Origin: Vibrio comitans
GTDB taxonomy: Bacteria > Pseudomonadota > Gammaproteobacteria > Enterobacterales > Vibrionaceae
Direction: 5' to 3'
DNA: 64,000 nucleotides
Assembly: GCA_024346835.1 (NCBI GenBank)
Contig: AP024867.1
Location: forward strand, 434,001-498,000
Position 1 is the stretch's first letter; each line of letters begins with the position of its first letter. A model generated the notes under the pieces. That model was not told the origin of the DNA. It saw only the letters and a program-made list of their open reading frames with translations, and searched no databases. The position numbers were made by a program, and so were the translations under genes. Shown here piece by piece: positions 53,498-64,000 of this stretch.

Positions 53498-53992
53498 ATG
53501 AGTCAAATAGAACAGGCACACACCTTGCCACTAAAACCTCTTCACTTACCGCTTGAGCCCAGCTTTTGGCCCCTACCTTGGGGTTACTGGAGCCTATTGG
53601 CACTGATAGCTATCGCTCTTATCTTAAGCGTTGTAATACAGCGCAAACTACGAAATAAAAGCCGAGCTAAAAAAGCCGCGTTGCAAATCCTAAAGCAAGG
53701 TTCAAACAGCCTTACCGTTTCAGAAGTTCAAGAGTTATTGCGACAGGCTGCGTTGAGTTACTTCCCACGCAACGATATCGCTAAGTTGACCGGAGCAGAG
53801 TGGTTAGCGTTTTTGGACTCGCAACTTGCCACGCCTCGCTTCTCTCCGAATAAAAAGCAGTGGCAATCCGTATTGTACTCATCTGGGGTGAACGACCACG
53901 CAGTCAATACATCCTTGATTGAAGACTGCGGATATTGGATTGAGCATGCACTGCCGCCGAAGAGAAAATACAAAGACTGGAACGCATCATGA
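53498..53992 (+). CDS. DUF4381 small membrane protein
   Basis: I start at ATG 53498 (MSQIEQAHTLPLKP), giving 164 residues. One membrane helix (about 31-52, WSLLALIAIALILSVVI) is followed by a basic linker and a helical cytoplasmic domain with ALSYFPRNDIAKLTGAEWLAFLD, the DUF4381 signature. It overlaps the next gene by four bases (ATGA). Typical member of Bat operons; role unknown. Confidence 0.88.
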   Translation: MSQIEQAHTLPLKPLHLPLEPSFWPLPWGYWSLLALIAIALILSVVIQRKLRNKSRAKKAALQILKQGSNSLTVSEVQELLRQAALSYFPRNDIAKLTGAEWLAFLDSQLATPRFSPNKKQWQSVLYSSGVNDHAVNTSLIEDCGYWIEHALPPKRKYKDWNAS

Positions 53993-54946
53993 ATGGTTTT
54001 ACCTTTGAATGGTGGTGGATGCTTTTGGCGTTGCCTCTACCTTATTTGGCATTTCGCCTTTTAAAGGAACAGAGATCTTCATCGCTGGTTGTCCTCCCTC
54101 ATGTCACGGGGGCGACTGTGACGCGTGACAAGACAGAGAAGATTGCAAAGCTGTTCGCCATTTTAGCTTGGATTCTGTTAGTCATTGCTAGTGCCAGACC
54201 CGTTTGGTACGGCGATCCTATCGAGGTTCACCCCAAGCATAGAGATATGATGTTGGTTATCGATTTGTCTTACTCCATGAGCCAAGAAGACATGAAACAA
54301 AATAATGATTACATCGACAGACTGACGGCAGTAAAACAGGTAGTCACAGACTTTGTCGATAAACGCACAGGAGACCGATTAGGGCTGGTGTATTTCGCTG
54401 ATCATGCCTACCTACAAACGCCGTTGACCTTTGATCGTGAAACGGTGAAGACACAGTTGGATCAGACAGTATTAAAGCTCATCGGCACACAAACCGCTAT
54501 TGGCGATGGTATTGGCTTAGCGACCAAGACCTTTGTTGACAGCGACGCTCCGCAGCGAGTAATGATTTTGCTTAGTGATGGTAGTAATAACTCTGGTGTT
54601 CTAGACCCGATTCAAGCGGCAGAAATAGCCAAGAAGTTCAACACCACCATCTACACCATCGGAGTAGGAGCCGGCGAGATGCAGGTACAAAACTTCTTTA
54701 TGACTCATACGGTAAATACAGCGGAAGATCTCGACGAGAAAACCTTAATCAAAATAGCGGATACGACTGGCGGTCAGTACTTTAGAGCGCGTGATGCGAA
54801 AGATCTAGCCACCATCTACGACACCATCAATGCCTTTCAACCTATTCAAAAAGCCACTCAATCTTGGAGACCGAGAACAGAATGGTTCATGTGGCCTGCG
54901 TTCATCGGCTTACTGCTGGTTATCGTAACGGTCATGATAAGGAGAA

Positions 54947-54957
<11 letters not shown>
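53989..54957 (+). CDS. BatA-like von Willebrand factor A membrane protein
   Basis: A 322-residue protein with two N-terminal helices (about 6-20 and 55-72) and one C-terminal helix (about 298-316) flanking a periplasmic-side or cytoplasmic VWA domain. The MIDAS motif DLSYSMS (about 91-97), IGTQTAIGDGIGLA (Thr) and LLSDGSNNSG (Asp) are intact, so metal binding is expected. It overlaps batB by eleven bases. Confidence 0.92.
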
Positions 54958-56794
<1,837 letters not shown>

Positions 56795-56799
56795 ACGTA

Positions 56800-58413
56800 A
56801 TGATTAGATTTAAACCCCTCTTCACCACATTAACGCTAGTTGCAGGCTTGGCTTGTAGCTTCTCCTCGTGGGCGCTTAATATCACAGCCAGCGTCAGCAA
56901 AACGAGCGTCTCTAAGGATGAGATCATTCAGTTAAAGGTTGCTGCCGACGAGAAGCTTGATGGCGGCAAGATCAACTTTGATACTCTATCGGATAATTTC
57001 TATGTGGGTAGGCCAAGCTTCAGCTCTTCGGTTAATATTATCAACGGTAAACGCTCAGATAGCAGTGTATGGACCGTATCTATTGCACCTCAAAAAACTG
57101 GGTCCGTAACCATCCCAAGCTTTAAGATCGATGATGCAATAACAGACCCCATCACGCTCAATGTCGGTGTAGGGGAACAGGTACCAACCACTACAGATAT
57201 CATTGAGGTGAGATCAAAAATCGGTAAGAAAGAGCTTTACCCTAATGAAAGCACTCAATTAGATGCTCGCATCATTGTGAAAGTAGACCCTCGCCGACTG
57301 CAAAACCCAAACCTGACCCAGCCCATCGCTTCAGGTTTAAAGATTGAACCGTTATCCGAACCTCAACAGTATCAAGCAGTACTTGATGGTGTAGAAGTAC
57401 TGATCATTGACCAGAAGTTCCGAGTAACGGCAAGTAACAGCGGTGATTTCTCGATTAAATTACCGACCCTAACAGGCGCAGTTCGATACGGAAACAACCG
57501 TAGTAGTACTCGAATCATCAATCTTGACGGTAAGTCACCTACTGTCAGTTTAACCGTGCTACCTGTACCTGAAAATTATCAAGGGGCTTGGCTACCAACC
57601 TCTAAGCTAGACCTATCACAAAGCTGGCAGTTGGATAACAACGAAGTTAGCTCCAGTGATTCTGTAACCATAGAGGAAGGCGACTCCCTCACACGCACCA
57701 TCACACTTACAGCAACTGGGCTTGGTACTTCACAACTACCAAATTTGACCATAAATAACCCTGATGCTTTTCGTGTCTACAGCGAGAAGCCAGCATTTAG
57801 CGACAATGATGATGGCTCTGTAACTATGACCACCAAGCAGGTGCTCATAGCCAAAAGAAGCGGTGAATTTTCTTTGCCAAATGTGCCTGTTCAATGGTGG
57901 GATTCCGTAAACAAAAAAGCCCAAACAAGTGAAGTAAAAGGGCTCAATGTGACGGTCAATGCGAGCGCATCCTCAGCTAGCGCACCTCTTTTACCGCAAT
58001 CGCCAACAACTAATACTCAGATTGTTAAAGACAGTGGTTTCTGGCCAATACTCACCGCTCTCTTTGCCTGCTTGTGGGTATTCTCGACCGTGATGTGGTT
58101 ACGCGGCAGAAAACAAAGCCCATCAGTAGCGCCGAGCGTAGACAAAGCTAAAACGCTTTCGTTGAAATCCAAGCTAATAGAAGCCATTGAGCAAGGCGAC
58201 CCAATCAAGGCGCAATCACTTTTAGAACAATGGCTAACCATCCAAGAAGTTGATCTCGAAGATGCCAAAGCCATTCGCGCTGAAATGAATTTGATGAGCC
58301 AGAAGGTAATGGGAGCGGAGCCCTCGACATGGGATAAAAATACGCTTGTGAACTTAATAAAGCAGGCTAAAACCAGAGAAAAATACCAGACAGAAGAGCT
58401 TGCGAGACTTTAA
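56800..58413 (+). CDS. BatD family protein
   Basis: I start at ATG 56800 (MIRFKPLFTTL); a TTG four codons earlier is the only reason for a longer frame. It has 537 residues: signal peptide (about 1-25, ending SSWA), a large periplasmic region of repeated beta-sandwich (LNITASVSKTSVSKDEIIQL and TIPSFKIDD patterns, the BatD/oxygen-tolerance signature), one membrane helix near residue 418 and a cytoplasmic helical tail. It closes the moxR-Bat operon. Confidence 0.9.
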   Translation: MIRFKPLFTTLTLVAGLACSFSSWALNITASVSKTSVSKDEIIQLKVAADEKLDGGKINFDTLSDNFYVGRPSFSSSVNIINGKRSDSSVWTVSIAPQKTGSVTIPSFKIDDAITDPITLNVGVGEQVPTTTDIIEVRSKIGKKELYPNESTQLDARIIVKVDPRRLQNPNLTQPIASGLKIEPLSEPQQYQAVLDGVEVLIIDQKFRVTASNSGDFSIKLPTLTGAVRYGNNRSSTRIINLDGKSPTVSLTVLPVPENYQGAWLPTSKLDLSQSWQLDNNEVSSSDSVTIEEGDSLTRTITLTATGLGTSQLPNLTINNPDAFRVYSEKPAFSDNDDGSVTMTTKQVLIAKRSGEFSLPNVPVQWWDSVNKKAQTSEVKGLNVTVNASASSASAPLLPQSPTTNTQIVKDSGFWPILTALFACLWVFSTVMWLRGRKQSPSVAPSVDKAKTLSLKSKLIEAIEQGDPIKAQSLLEQWLTIQEVDLEDAKAIRAEMNLMSQKVMGAEPSTWDKNTLVNLIKQAKTREKYQTEELARL

Positions 58414-58422
58414 TCCAAAGAG

Positions 58423-58456
58423 AAACTCAACCGCTTTGTGAAGAGCGGTTGAGCTG
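58423..58456. terminator. Hairpin between batD and the amidase gene
   Basis: CTCAACCGCT / AGCGGTTGAG with an 8-base loop; A/T-rich but no strict T-run. Lies between convergent genes. Confidence 0.65.
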
Positions 58457-58474
58457 TTTAAAGATATGCTTCCT

Positions 58475-60190
58475 CTAGTTCATCATTTCTTCATCGAAGC
58501 CAGTTCTCATCATTAATTGATTAGAAATAGCTGGAGGTGTCATATCTTCGGTTAGTACGGGTTCAATTCGAGGAGAGTAGGCCTGCTCATAAGCATACGC
58601 AAGTGCAAGCAAGCGACCTTCATCAAACTCTCTTCCTAGCATTTCCAATCCTACAGGCAAGTCAGAACCAGTATCTGACTCTACATACCCTACTGGCATG
58701 GTCAAAGCAGGAAAGCCAGTAAACGGACTGATGCGGTTTGCTGAACCAGATTCAGTTGGATTGCCGCCATGTGGTCCAGCGATACCAGTGATACTTGGAT
58801 AAATTAATGCATCATAGTGCTGACCTAAACTTCCACCATGTTCATCTTGGTTGTTTAAGGTGCGCAGAACTGCTGTACGGAACACTTCTGGTCGCTCATG
58901 TACATTCTTCAAGTAATCTTCATCGTTCCAACGATCTTGTCCCATTGTCGCGTACAAATTGAAGCTACCTTCACTGGCAGGTAGATACTCTCCACTACTG
59001 TGCACCTGATCAAATGAACGATAGTGGTTGTCCAAATCGGAAGACCATGTCTCCAAATACTCAGTCAAGCTGTAAGAAAACTCGAAACGAGATAAACTCA
59101 TGTACTCCGTCAATAAATAATCTAGATCTGGAATTTCCACATCTTCAACAATTGCACCTAGCTTTTCCATATTTTCAATAGCAAGATCCATGGCCTTCTG
59201 AACCTGTTGGTTCTCTTGCGAAGAGCCAGTGCCAAACAGGCTTCTCACTACACCTATACGAGCTCCATTCAGTTTATCTGCGTCTAAGTATTGCGTGTAA
59301 TCATTCTCACCTGTCACGACTTGATACTGAGAAGCATTGCTCATCAACGGCGCGTCAATAGCAAAAAGAACTCTTTGCCCACTGTATTGGCTTTCGTCAT
59401 AGCCTGCCATTACACTTAAAAAGGAAGCACAGTCGGATACATTGCGACACATCGGCCCAGCTGTATCTTGAAAAGGTGCTAACGGCATAATGCCCTCTTG
59501 AGATAAAAGTCTCATAGAAGGTCGAATACCAACAAGTCCTTGTACACTTGATGGAACGCGTATTGAGCCCCCAGTATCAGTACCAATACCAACTAGCGCT
59601 AAGCTCGCTGAAACTGCCGTACCTGTACCAGATGAAGAACCTCCCGGGCCTTTACTCAGGTCATAGGCATTACGAGGAACACCTCCTAGTAAACTTCCCC
59701 CAGTATAGCCAAACGCATACTCATGAAGGTTTGCCTTGCTGATTACAATCCCCCCTGCAGCACGTATATTCCTAACAATATACGCATCAGTTAAAGGTTG
59801 GTTGTTTGCTAGTGCTCCACCTGTCGTCAACATATCACTAGTATTTACATTATCTTTTACTGTTACAGGTACACAGTGTAAAGGTCCTTGTAACCCTTCC
59901 TCTGCAAAGGAGGTATCCAATTCTCTAGCTCTTTCTAACGCCTCTTTATTCACAGTGATCAAAGCATTTAGTTCTGGACCAGAACGATCTAGCGCTTCAG
60001 ACCTATCAAGATAAGTTTCTATAATTTGCTCACAGGTATGCTCCCCATTAAGCAATGCTTGATGTATACCCGCAATTGTCGCAGCTTGCGGGTTAAACTC
60101 TTTTTGCCCCACATCATCGTTATCATCAGAAGCGCTTTTACAACCTGATAATGCCAACAATACCAACAGTGAACACGTTTTGAGTTTCAT
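58475..60190 (-). CDS. Secreted amidase lipoprotein
   Basis: A 571-residue amidase-signature enzyme with lipobox LSGC (Cys17). The Ser-cisSer-Lys triad is visible: VKDN (Lys112), GGSSSG (about 183-188) and GTDTGGSIR (Ser209). Family members hydrolyse amides, peptides or acyl-amides; some outer-membrane relatives act on cell-wall or glutathione-like substrates. The lipid anchor places it in the envelope. Single gene. Confidence 0.9.
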   Translation of the reverse strand: MKLKTCSLLVLLALSGCKSASDDNDDVGQKEFNPQAATIAGIHQALLNGEHTCEQIIETYLDRSEALDRSGPELNALITVNKEALERARELDTSFAEEGLQGPLHCVPVTVKDNVNTSDMLTTGGALANNQPLTDAYIVRNIRAAGGIVISKANLHEYAFGYTGGSLLGGVPRNAYDLSKGPGGSSSGTGTAVSASLALVGIGTDTGGSIRVPSSVQGLVGIRPSMRLLSQEGIMPLAPFQDTAGPMCRNVSDCASFLSVMAGYDESQYSGQRVLFAIDAPLMSNASQYQVVTGENDYTQYLDADKLNGARIGVVRSLFGTGSSQENQQVQKAMDLAIENMEKLGAIVEDVEIPDLDYLLTEYMSLSRFEFSYSLTEYLETWSSDLDNHYRSFDQVHSSGEYLPASEGSFNLYATMGQDRWNDEDYLKNVHERPEVFRTAVLRTLNNQDEHGGSLGQHYDALIYPSITGIAGPHGGNPTESGSANRISPFTGFPALTMPVGYVESDTGSDLPVGLEMLGREFDEGRLLALAYAYEQAYSPRIEPVLTEDMTPPAISNQLMMRTGFDEEMMN

Positions 60191-60502
60191 AGTAATCCTT
60201 ATAGTGATTGAGTATTTTGCAATATCACTTCACTGCAACCAATGTGCCAATTCTAATTAAGGCTTTGTTTTAAATGGGGAGTTAGATGCATAACTGGAAA
60301 TTTACACTTTGAAATAGGATTAAGGACATAACTAGAGTTAAAACAATAAATGATGCTTTACAGCCTATTAACAAGAGTTGTACCAACCAAAAGCTGCACC
60401 AAAATAAAGCACATACCAATACGATTGATTAGCGTAGGAAAAAAGCATCCTTTTCCGATCTCATACGTGTTGTTACTAGCAGACACACACAAGGAAAGAA
60501 CG
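60191..60502. other. 312-base region upstream of the YraQ permease
   Basis: Promoter-like AT-rich sequence (TTGAAA at about 60309). The permease frame stays open back to 60350, but the residues are not membrane-like and I take translation to begin at the TTG at 60503. Nothing else is seen. Confidence 0.4.
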
Positions 60503-61480
60503 TTGCACATTTTCACTCTACTCGCCAGTTGGCTAACCTATGACGTCTTTGGTCTAGATCCCTCAACCTCAGCCGGTATAGGACTGCATTTCTTCATTGA
60601 AGATACCAGTAAGATCCTCGTCTTATTGGTGGTGCTCATCTATATGATTTCTTACCTTCGTGCCAGTTTGAGTGTTGAGAAGGTTCGCGATTATCTGCAG
60701 GGCAAAAACAAAGCTTTAGGTTATGTTCTCGGTTCAATGTTCGGTGCTGTCACACCTTTTTGTTCTTGTAGTTCTATTCCCTTATTCATGGGCTTCGTTT
60801 CCGCGCGTATTCCAATCGGTGTGACTATCGCCTTCTTAATCACTTCACCGCTGATTAATGGGGTGGTCATCATCATGCTCGGTAGCATTCTTGGGCTTAA
60901 GTTCACCATCATGTATGTCGCCATTGGCATGTTGCTAGGCATCTTTGCTGGTGTTGTGCTCGATATGTTTAAAGCACATCGCTGGCTACAACCTTTTCTA
61001 GCAAAAGCTTACCTAGATGAAGAAAGCCCTACTAAAACGACCGCTGCAGAGTCTGTTGCTATGAACCACCAGCAGCGCCATGCGTTTGCCAAAAATGAAA
61101 CCAGCGACATTGTTAAGCGTATTTGGAAATGGGTAATTATTGGTGTTGGCATTGGCTCCTTTATCCATGGCTTTGTCCCTGCACAATGGTTTGAAGAAAA
61201 TCTCGCCAATGGGCAATGGTGGACAGTGCCTGTGGCCACGCTAAGCGCAATACCTATCTATACCAATGCCTCCGGCGTAGTTCCTATCATGGCCTCTTTA
61301 ATTGATAAGGGGATGCCCTTGGGTACAACGCTCGCCTTTTGCATGGGCGCGGTAGCGGTAAGCCTTCCTGAATTTATGATGCTTAAGCAGGTGATGCAGT
61401 ATCGCCTACTTGGCGCTATCGCCATTTATTTACTCATCGCCATCACTATCACTGGGTGGCTATTTAATGCTTTTTATTAA
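60503..61480 (+). CDS. YraQ-family permease, TTG start
   Basis: I choose TTG 60503, preceded seven bases earlier by AAGGA, giving 325 residues that begin HIFTLLASWLTYD. In-frame ATG codons at 60350 would add 51 residues without family similarity. It has about eight membrane helices; the motif VTPFCSCSSIPLFMGF (about 84-99) with paired cysteines and IPIYTNASGVVPI are family hallmarks. Relatives (ArsP/YraQ, DUF318) export organoarsenicals or other soft-metal/thiol compounds; the substrate here is unknown. Followed by a thioredoxin-like gene 27 bases on. Confidence 0.88.
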   Translation: MHIFTLLASWLTYDVFGLDPSTSAGIGLHFFIEDTSKILVLLVVLIYMISYLRASLSVEKVRDYLQGKNKALGYVLGSMFGAVTPFCSCSSIPLFMGFVSARIPIGVTIAFLITSPLINGVVIIMLGSILGLKFTIMYVAIGMLLGIFAGVVLDMFKAHRWLQPFLAKAYLDEESPTKTTAAESVAMNHQQRHAFAKNETSDIVKRIWKWVIIGVGIGSFIHGFVPAQWFEENLANGQWWTVPVATLSAIPIYTNASGVVPIMASLIDKGMPLGTTLAFCMGAVAVSLPEFMMLKQVMQYRLLGAIAIYLLIAITITGWLFNAFY

Positions 61481-61507
61481 GTATCTCATTAACTTATGGA
61501 GTTCGTT

Positions 61508-61741
61508 ATGAAAAATATTCAAGTCTATGGTACAGGATGCAAGGGGTGCACTGTGACTGCCGAGCGCATTGAACAAATCGCCAAAGAGCTAGGCCAAAGC
61601 GTCACAATAGAGAAGGTCACCAGTTTAGAAGATATTATGCAAGCAGGCGTTTTAAGTACCCCAGGAATAGGTATTGATGGCATCATCAAGCATACTGGCT
61701 CTGTGCCAAGTGCGGAACAAATTCGTGATCTATTAGCCTGA
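61508..61741 (+). CDS. Mini-thioredoxin (TM0996/MTH895 type)
   Basis: A 77-residue single thioredoxin fold from ATG 61508. The active site is GTGCKGC (Cys11, Cys14), and STPGIGIDG supplies the cis-Pro loop. Such redox-active disulfide proteins accompany YraQ-type permeases in many genomes. It probably delivers or reduces the permease substrate in the cytoplasm (inference). Confidence 0.9.
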   Translation: MKNIQVYGTGCKGCTVTAERIEQIAKELGQSVTIEKVTSLEDIMQAGVLSTPGIGIDGIIKHTGSVPSAEQIRDLLA

Positions 61742-61816
61742 TTGATATCGCAGCCAAGGTCGCTGTACCACACTTGAGGTATAGTGACTTTAGCTATTTA
61801 AAATAGGACATTGGCA

Positions 61817-62338
61817 ATGAAGTGCCTGATGAAAGCATGGGGCGAAACTGAGCATCAACTGTATGGCTGGTTGATCAAACAAACGCAAAGTCAGCAAGAA
61901 ACTGAGGACATCATGCAAGAGGTGTTTCTCAAAGCAATGAAGAATAGTGAACGCTTCTGTACTCTAGAAGACGGGAAGTCATGGCTATTTCGTGTCACTA
62001 AAAACCTGATTATCGACCGTCTTCGTAAAAAGATGGAGTGCGAAGATATCGAAGAGTTTGTTGCACCTAGCGAGATCCCGCCAGTGATGACACAACTACA
62101 GACCTGCCTCCCTCGACTACTGCCCAAACTCACGGATAGTGAGCGAGACATCATAGAACAATGCGACCTGTTTGGTGCAACCCAACTCGACTATGCTACG
62201 CGAAATGGTCTAACCCTCTCAGCCACCAAGGCTCGTCTTCGTCGGGCTCGCAACGAACTCAAACACAAGCTCATCGTTGAATGTAAGGTTGAACAAGATG
62301 ACAGTGGAGTATGTTGCTTTAAGCGGATTGAAGGATAG
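61817..62338 (+). CDS. SigZ-like ECF sigma factor with C-terminal cysteines
   Basis: A 173-residue sigma-70-type factor from ATG 61817 (AGGA eight bases upstream; the TTG at 61811 is too near). Region 2 is ETEDIMQEVFLKAMKN... SWLFRVTKNLIIDRLRKK (about 26-70), region 4 is LTDSERDIIEQCDLFGATQLDYATRNGLTLSATKARLRRAR (about 106-146, shown in part). The C-terminal tail holds VECKVEQDDSGVCCFKR, three cysteines that could sense metal or redox state. No anti-sigma factor is encoded beside it. It lies 75 bases after the mini-thioredoxin. Confidence 0.85.
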   Translation: MKCLMKAWGETEHQLYGWLIKQTQSQQETEDIMQEVFLKAMKNSERFCTLEDGKSWLFRVTKNLIIDRLRKKMECEDIEEFVAPSEIPPVMTQLQTCLPRLLPKLTDSERDIIEQCDLFGATQLDYATRNGLTLSATKARLRRARNELKHKLIVECKVEQDDSGVCCFKRIEG

Positions 62339-62389
62339 TCAAAACTACGAAGCGACTAGATCGTTAAACAAAGCTTTGTCTCTACAGTT

Positions 62390-63271
62390 CTATCTATTCT
62401 TCACAAACTCCTGCTTGCGATAGTCTCTTGGAGAGATATCAACTTGCTTACGAAACACTCGAGAAAAGTAATTACTGTCACTAAAACCACAGCTTTGAGC
62501 TATTTGATTAATGCTCAGATTGATATCACTGACCAACAGCTCTTTAGCTCGAGAAATCCGTTTATCACTCAAGTATTGGCTGGGTGTAGTTTGAAAGAAC
62601 TGATGAAATAATCGCTCAAGTTGTCGCGTGCTTAAGAAACTATTAGTCGCAATATCAGTGGCACGTAGATTCGATTCAAAATAGTTTTCCTCGATATAAG
62701 ACAAGGCACGAGCTAGAGCTAAGGTATTCTTTTGCTTAGGGTTAGCTTGCTCTGGGTAATTACGCACTAAAAGAACCGCAAGATGCTGAAGCAAGGCCAT
62801 CAATACCGGCTCAAACCCAAGGGCAGCCTCGGTGTATTCCTCCTCTATCTCTTTCAACAGTAGCTCTACCTTTGCCAAGGTGCTTGTTTGCAAGTTGAGA
62901 TACGGTACTTCAGATTCTTGTTCACGCGCTAGCGGGTCAATATTAAACAGGGCTTGATAGCCTGGTAAAACACGGATGCCTGAGGTTTCAAAATAAGGCT
63001 TTTGTCCATCAAACATCAGGTTGTAGATGATCAACCCGTTCGCATTACTAAAACCGTGCTCTACAGTTCCATTCATAACAAACACATCACCCGTTTTAAT
63101 GGTCGAGCGCTTATTACCAACAATATGTTCAGCTTGACCTGACAACACTATCATCAGCTCCGAAAAATCATGTCGATGCAGATGAAATGCCCCATCGTGT
63201 ATTGCTGGCTGAATACAGAAAGGTATGTGCGGGTGAAGTAGGTGAGAGCTAAGTCTATAAGTCGTTATCAT
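62390..63271 (-). CDS. AraC-family transcriptional regulator
   Basis: A 293-residue regulator with an N-terminal cupin sugar-sensing domain (about 10-90, FHLHRHDFSELMIVLSGQAEHIVG) and a C-terminal double helix-turn-helix (about 200-290; SINQIAQSCGFSDSNYFSRVFRKQ is the AraC signature, shown in part). This resembles RhaS/RhaR-type sugar regulators. It is divergent from the family 3 glycoside hydrolase, its probable target. Confidence 0.9.
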   Translation of the reverse strand: MITTYRLSSHLLHPHIPFCIQPAIHDGAFHLHRHDFSELMIVLSGQAEHIVGNKRSTIKTGDVFVMNGTVEHGFSNANGLIIYNLMFDGQKPYFETSGIRVLPGYQALFNIDPLAREQESEVPYLNLQTSTLAKVELLLKEIEEEYTEAALGFEPVLMALLQHLAVLLVRNYPEQANPKQKNTLALARALSYIEENYFESNLRATDIATNSFLSTRQLERLFHQFFQTTPSQYLSDKRISRAKELLVSDINLSINQIAQSCGFSDSNYFSRVFRKQVDISPRDYRKQEFVKNR

Positions 63272-63360
63272 GTCGTAATAATGCTAATAATTGTCGCTTT
63301 TGGCAAGGTTTATAAGGTATTGAAGGCTTAAGGTAAACCAAAATGATTGGAGAACCAAAG

Positions 63361-64000
63361 ATGACTCACCCTTACCAGAACCCAAAACTTAGCATCCAAG
63401 AACGCCTAGACGACCTTCTATCTCGCATGACGGTTGAAGAGAAAGTTGGGCAAATGCTACAACTTCCTGCGCATGATCAAATCCATGTTGATAACCTAGA
63501 AGCCATGAATGTGGGCAGTTACCTACACTGTACCGATGACCAACCACAGCAACTTCAAGACCGTGCCGCTAACACCCGTCTTGGCATTCCACTGATCTTC
63601 GGTATTGATGCGATTCACGGACACTGCTTTGAAGACGATGCGACCGTATTCCCCACTCAGCTAAGCGCTTCTTGCTCTTGGGATAAGAGCTTAATGGAGA
63701 GAATGGCTCAAGTAACCGCATTTGAAACTCGTGCTTCTGGTCAGCACTGGACATTTTCACCTGTGCTCTGTGTTGCAAGAGACCCTCGCTGGGGACGTGT
63801 AGATGAGACCTATGGTGAAGACCCATGGTTAATTGGCGAGCTAGCGGCATCGACTATCGTGGGTTACCAAGGTAACGATTTCTCAAGCGAACATTCCGTC
63901 CTCGCGTGTGCCAAACACTATGTTGGCTACGGGGAAACCCTTGGAGGACGCGATTCCTACGAAGCAGATACTTCAAGAAGAAAACTGCTTTCGCTGTTCT
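63361..64000 (+). CDS. Glycoside hydrolase family 3 (beta-glucosidase type), cut by right edge
   Basis: The frame is open from ATG 63361 to the window end, 213 codons; an ATG six codons earlier (63343) is also possible. Family 3 N-domain motifs are clear: RMTVEEKVGQMLQL, GIPLIFGIDAIHG (about 74-86), FSPVLCVARDPRWGRVDETYGEDPWL (shown in part) and CAKHYVGYG. The nucleophile Asp and the C-domain lie beyond the window. No signal peptide, so it seems cytoplasmic. It likely trims beta-glucosides or similar oligosaccharides. Confidence 0.93.
   Translation, partial: MTHPYQNPKLSIQERLDDLLSRMTVEEKVGQMLQLPAHDQIHVDNLEAMNVGSYLHCTDDQPQQLQDRAANTRLGIPLIFGIDAIHGHCFEDDATVFPTQLSASCSWDKSLMERMAQVTAFETRASGQHWTFSPVLCVARDPRWGRVDETYGEDPWLIGELAASTIVGYQGNDFSSEHSVLACAKHYVGYGETLGGRDSYEADTSRRKLLSLF

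Overview
The window looks like chromosomal DNA of a marine gamma-proteobacterium, most probably a Vibrio. This rests on gene content and on the family make-up of the small proteins (DUF3332, DUF2799, NifW-like, the nas/nir block with a fused phosphatase-kinase, a PL7 alginate lyase, a Vibrio-style polyamine cluster), not on any database search. I see no rRNA, tRNA, insertion sequence, integron, prophage or CRISPR array. It reads as stable, metabolically rich accessory chromosome, possibly the second Vibrio chromosome (inference).

Layout. 1-11.3 kb: mixed small genes. These are a LysR regulator cut by the left edge, a secreted cupin, a secreted alginate lyase, two tandem paralogous 83-residue proteins, a MarR-GNAT pair, a sodium:alanine symporter, several lipoproteins, a NifW-like orphan, PpiB, and DUF3332 and DUF302 proteins. 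11.4-21.4 kb: assimilatory nitrate reduction in two divergent units, cobA-nirB-nirD-nitrate transporter-PP2C/kinase on the minus strand and nasA on the plus strand. They are separated by a control region in which I can read two divergent sigma-54 (-24/-12) promoters around a shared pair of NtrC-like half-sites. 21.6-26.2 kb: a cbb3-type oxidase operon whose CcoP is fused to a triheme cytochrome, giving five CXXCH motifs in one chain. 26.3-31.1 kb: a possibly Fur-controlled haem-barrel protein, an unexplained three-gene operon with a DUF4344 metallopeptidase, an outer-membrane barrel and an MBL-fold lipoprotein.

31.1-38.5 kb: codBA (cytosine uptake and deamination) with a good PurR-like operator and a TetR-type gene upstream; a LysR gene divergent from an aldo/keto reductase-GlcG-VOC trio; and two small orphans. 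38.5-50.6 kb: a polyamine catabolic island. The minus-strand operon puuD-puuR-puuC-puuB-aguB-aguA-gabD-gabT faces puuA and an NhaC-type antiporter. Together these take agmatine to putrescine, to gamma-glutamyl intermediates, to GABA, to succinate. Two near-identical 18-bp elements in the shared intergenic region are likely PuuR operators.

50.6-58.4 kb: a GNAT gene, then a MoxR-DUF58-DUF4381-BatA-BatB/C-BatD operon with a poly-glutamine and SEQ-repeat tail in the fused BatB/C protein. 58.5-64 kb: a secreted amidase lipoprotein; a YraQ-type permease (probable TTG start), a CXXC mini-thioredoxin and a SigZ-like sigma factor; then an AraC regulator divergent from a family 3 glycoside hydrolase cut by the right edge.

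The strongest candidates for something new are the pentaheme CcoP fusion and the permease/thioredoxin/SigZ module. The divergent NtrC/sigma-54 control region and the doubled PuuR-type operator are well-supported regulatory predictions.
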